DNA of 64,000 bases from Myxococcus xanthus. Lineage in GTDB: Bacteria; Myxococcota; Myxococcia; Myxococcales; Myxococcaceae. The notes under the pieces were generated by a model. That model worked only from the letters and a program-made list of their open reading frames with translations, did no database searches and was not told where the DNA came from. Position numbers and translations under genes: made by a program. Positions 63,103 through 64,000 of the stretch are shown in pieces. The stretch covers positions 3,661,001 to 3,725,000 of the forward strand of contig NZ_CP017174.1 in NCBI RefSeq assembly GCF_006402735.1, written 5' to 3'. Each line of letters begins with the position of its first letter. Position 1 is the stretch's first letter.

Positions 63103-64000
63103 ACGTGATTTCGATGTTCCCGGCATCTGGCATGACCATCGATGGTTGGAGTGTTGTCAGGGAGCTTGGAAACGGAGGGTTTGCAGTCGTCTACCTCGTC
63201 GAGAAGCACGGTCGTAAATGCGCGCTCAAGTTGGCGCGTCATCGTGATTCGAGCGGGGACGACAAGCAAACACATGCGAGGACGCTTCGGGAGCTTTCGG
63301 CGCTCCTTCTCCTAGACCATCCGAATATCGTCAATCATCGAGGGTATGGGTACTCCGAGCCGGGGAATGTCTATCTTGCGCTTGAGTACATCGATGGGTG
63401 GACCCTTGCCGAATGGGCGGAGCGTAAACACCCCACGGTTCAAGAGGTCTTGCAGGTCTTCGATAAGATTTCCGCCGCGCTTTCCTACATGCACGGCCGT
63501 GGCGTTCTGCATCGGGATTTGAAGCTGTCCAACGTTTTGATCCGGAAGAGCGATGGCGAGCCGGTCATTATCGACTTTAGCTGTGCAAGCTACTCGTTGG
63601 CTGAAGAGCTGACGGATTGGGGCTTGCCTCCGGGGACGGATCGCTTTCGCGCGCCGGAGCAGTTCGCATGGCTTCGGGAGCACAAGGCCGAACAGCGCGC
63701 GAAGTACGCCTTCCGTGTCGCGGACGAGATTTTCGCGGTCGGCGCCATGCTCTATGAGTTACTGACTGACCCGCGACCGACGGAAGTCCAAGCGCGAGTT
63801 ACGCTCAACAGCACCGTCATGAAGCCGCCTCCCGCGCGTGCGTTGAACGAGCGTGTTCCAGAAGCTCTGAACGACCTCGTTGATTGCATCCTGTCGCGTG
63901 ACCCGGCCAAGCGTCCCGTCGACACCGAGGCGCTACGTCGCGAACTGGGCGAACTCCTGGCCTATTCGAGCGCGGAGTTCCTGTCCCCGGTGCATCCTCC
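63099..64000 (+). CDS. Hanks-type Ser/Thr protein kinase, partial
   Basis: 300 residues visible from ATG 63099, overlapping the DUF2381 stop. Complete kinase domain: glycine loop LGNGGFAVVY (23-32), Lys44 in CALKLA, Glu65 in the C-helix, HRDLKLSN (138-145), and VIIDFSCAS with D159-F160-S161 in place of DFG. The P+1 region PPGTDRFRAPEQ is normal. The C-terminal part runs off the right edge. Coupled with the DUF2381 gene, so a signalling pair is likely. Confidence 0.92.
   Translation, partial: MNVISMFPASGMTIDGWSVVRELGNGGFAVVYLVEKHGRKCALKLARHRDSSGDDKQTHARTLRELSALLLLDHPNIVNHRGYGYSEPGNVYLALEYIDGWTLAEWAERKHPTVQEVLQVFDKISAALSYMHGRGVLHRDLKLSNVLIRKSDGEPVIIDFSCASYSLAEELTDWGLPPGTDRFRAPEQFAWLREHKAEQRAKYAFRVADEIFAVGAMLYELLTDPRPTEVQARVTLNSTVMKPPPARALNERVPEALNDLVDCILSRDPAKRPVDTEALRRELGELLAYSSAEFLSPVHP

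Overview
The window reads as a high-GC deltaproteobacterial (Myxococcota) chromosome, most likely Myxococcus, Corallococcus or a close relative. The reasons are the many short lipoproteins, a DUF2381 protein joined to a Ser/Thr kinase, a SitA-type polymorphic toxin with an imm11-type immunity gene, and a Cys-rich lipoprotein of a family I associate with Myxococcus. These are family recognitions made by eye, with no database search.

Layout. 1-1.5 kb: molybdenum-hydroxylase genes (xdhC and a 2Fe-2S/FAD subunit running off the left edge). 1.7-3.1 kb: two divergent genes that both lack their 5' ends. 3.1-15.2 kb: DUF418 membrane protein, endonuclease III, M6 protease, a LysR/RidA divergent pair, an unusual exported EutB-EutC fusion, MenB, a Cys-rich lipoprotein, hemolysin III and a decayed glyoxalase. 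15.3-37.4 kb: mostly intact core-type genes, including an Ntn-hydrolase/M1-like fusion, M13 protease, class I fumarase, an OmpA protein, M14 protease, a DUF7873-like protein, a zinc-ribbon/J-domain protein, DUF808, a reductase/hydrolase pair and hflKC. 37.4-46.5 kb: lipoproteins and envelope proteins mixed with fragments (cytochrome P450, beta-lactamase, truncated secreted proteins). 46.6-51.3 kb: a DinB-like protein and an HrpA-type helicase.

51.3-64 kb is the accessory island. It starts with an IS91-like remnant and a complete IS630 element inserted at a TA, next to an exported acyl-carrier-protein-like gene whose phosphopantetheine serine is tryptophan. The centrepiece is a sitA-like lipoprotein toxin gene cut by an IS66 element (8-bp target duplication TGCGCATG, matching terminal repeats), which itself carries a complete IS21-type element inside tnpC. 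Removing 54614-59585 and one duplication copy restores the toxin reading frame exactly, except for one further single-base frameshift near 60087. The toxin ends in an AHH-type nuclease domain, and its immunity gene follows 3 bp later, intact. So this looks like a disarmed outer-membrane-exchange toxin that keeps its antidote. Downstream are a lipoprotein and a translationally coupled DUF2381-kinase pair running off the right edge.

Two themes recur. Divergent gene pairs lacking 5' ends at about 2.74, 37.68 and perhaps 44.78 kb look like deletion scars. Several enzymes or enzyme-like proteins carry unexpected export signals (EutBC, the ACP-like protein).
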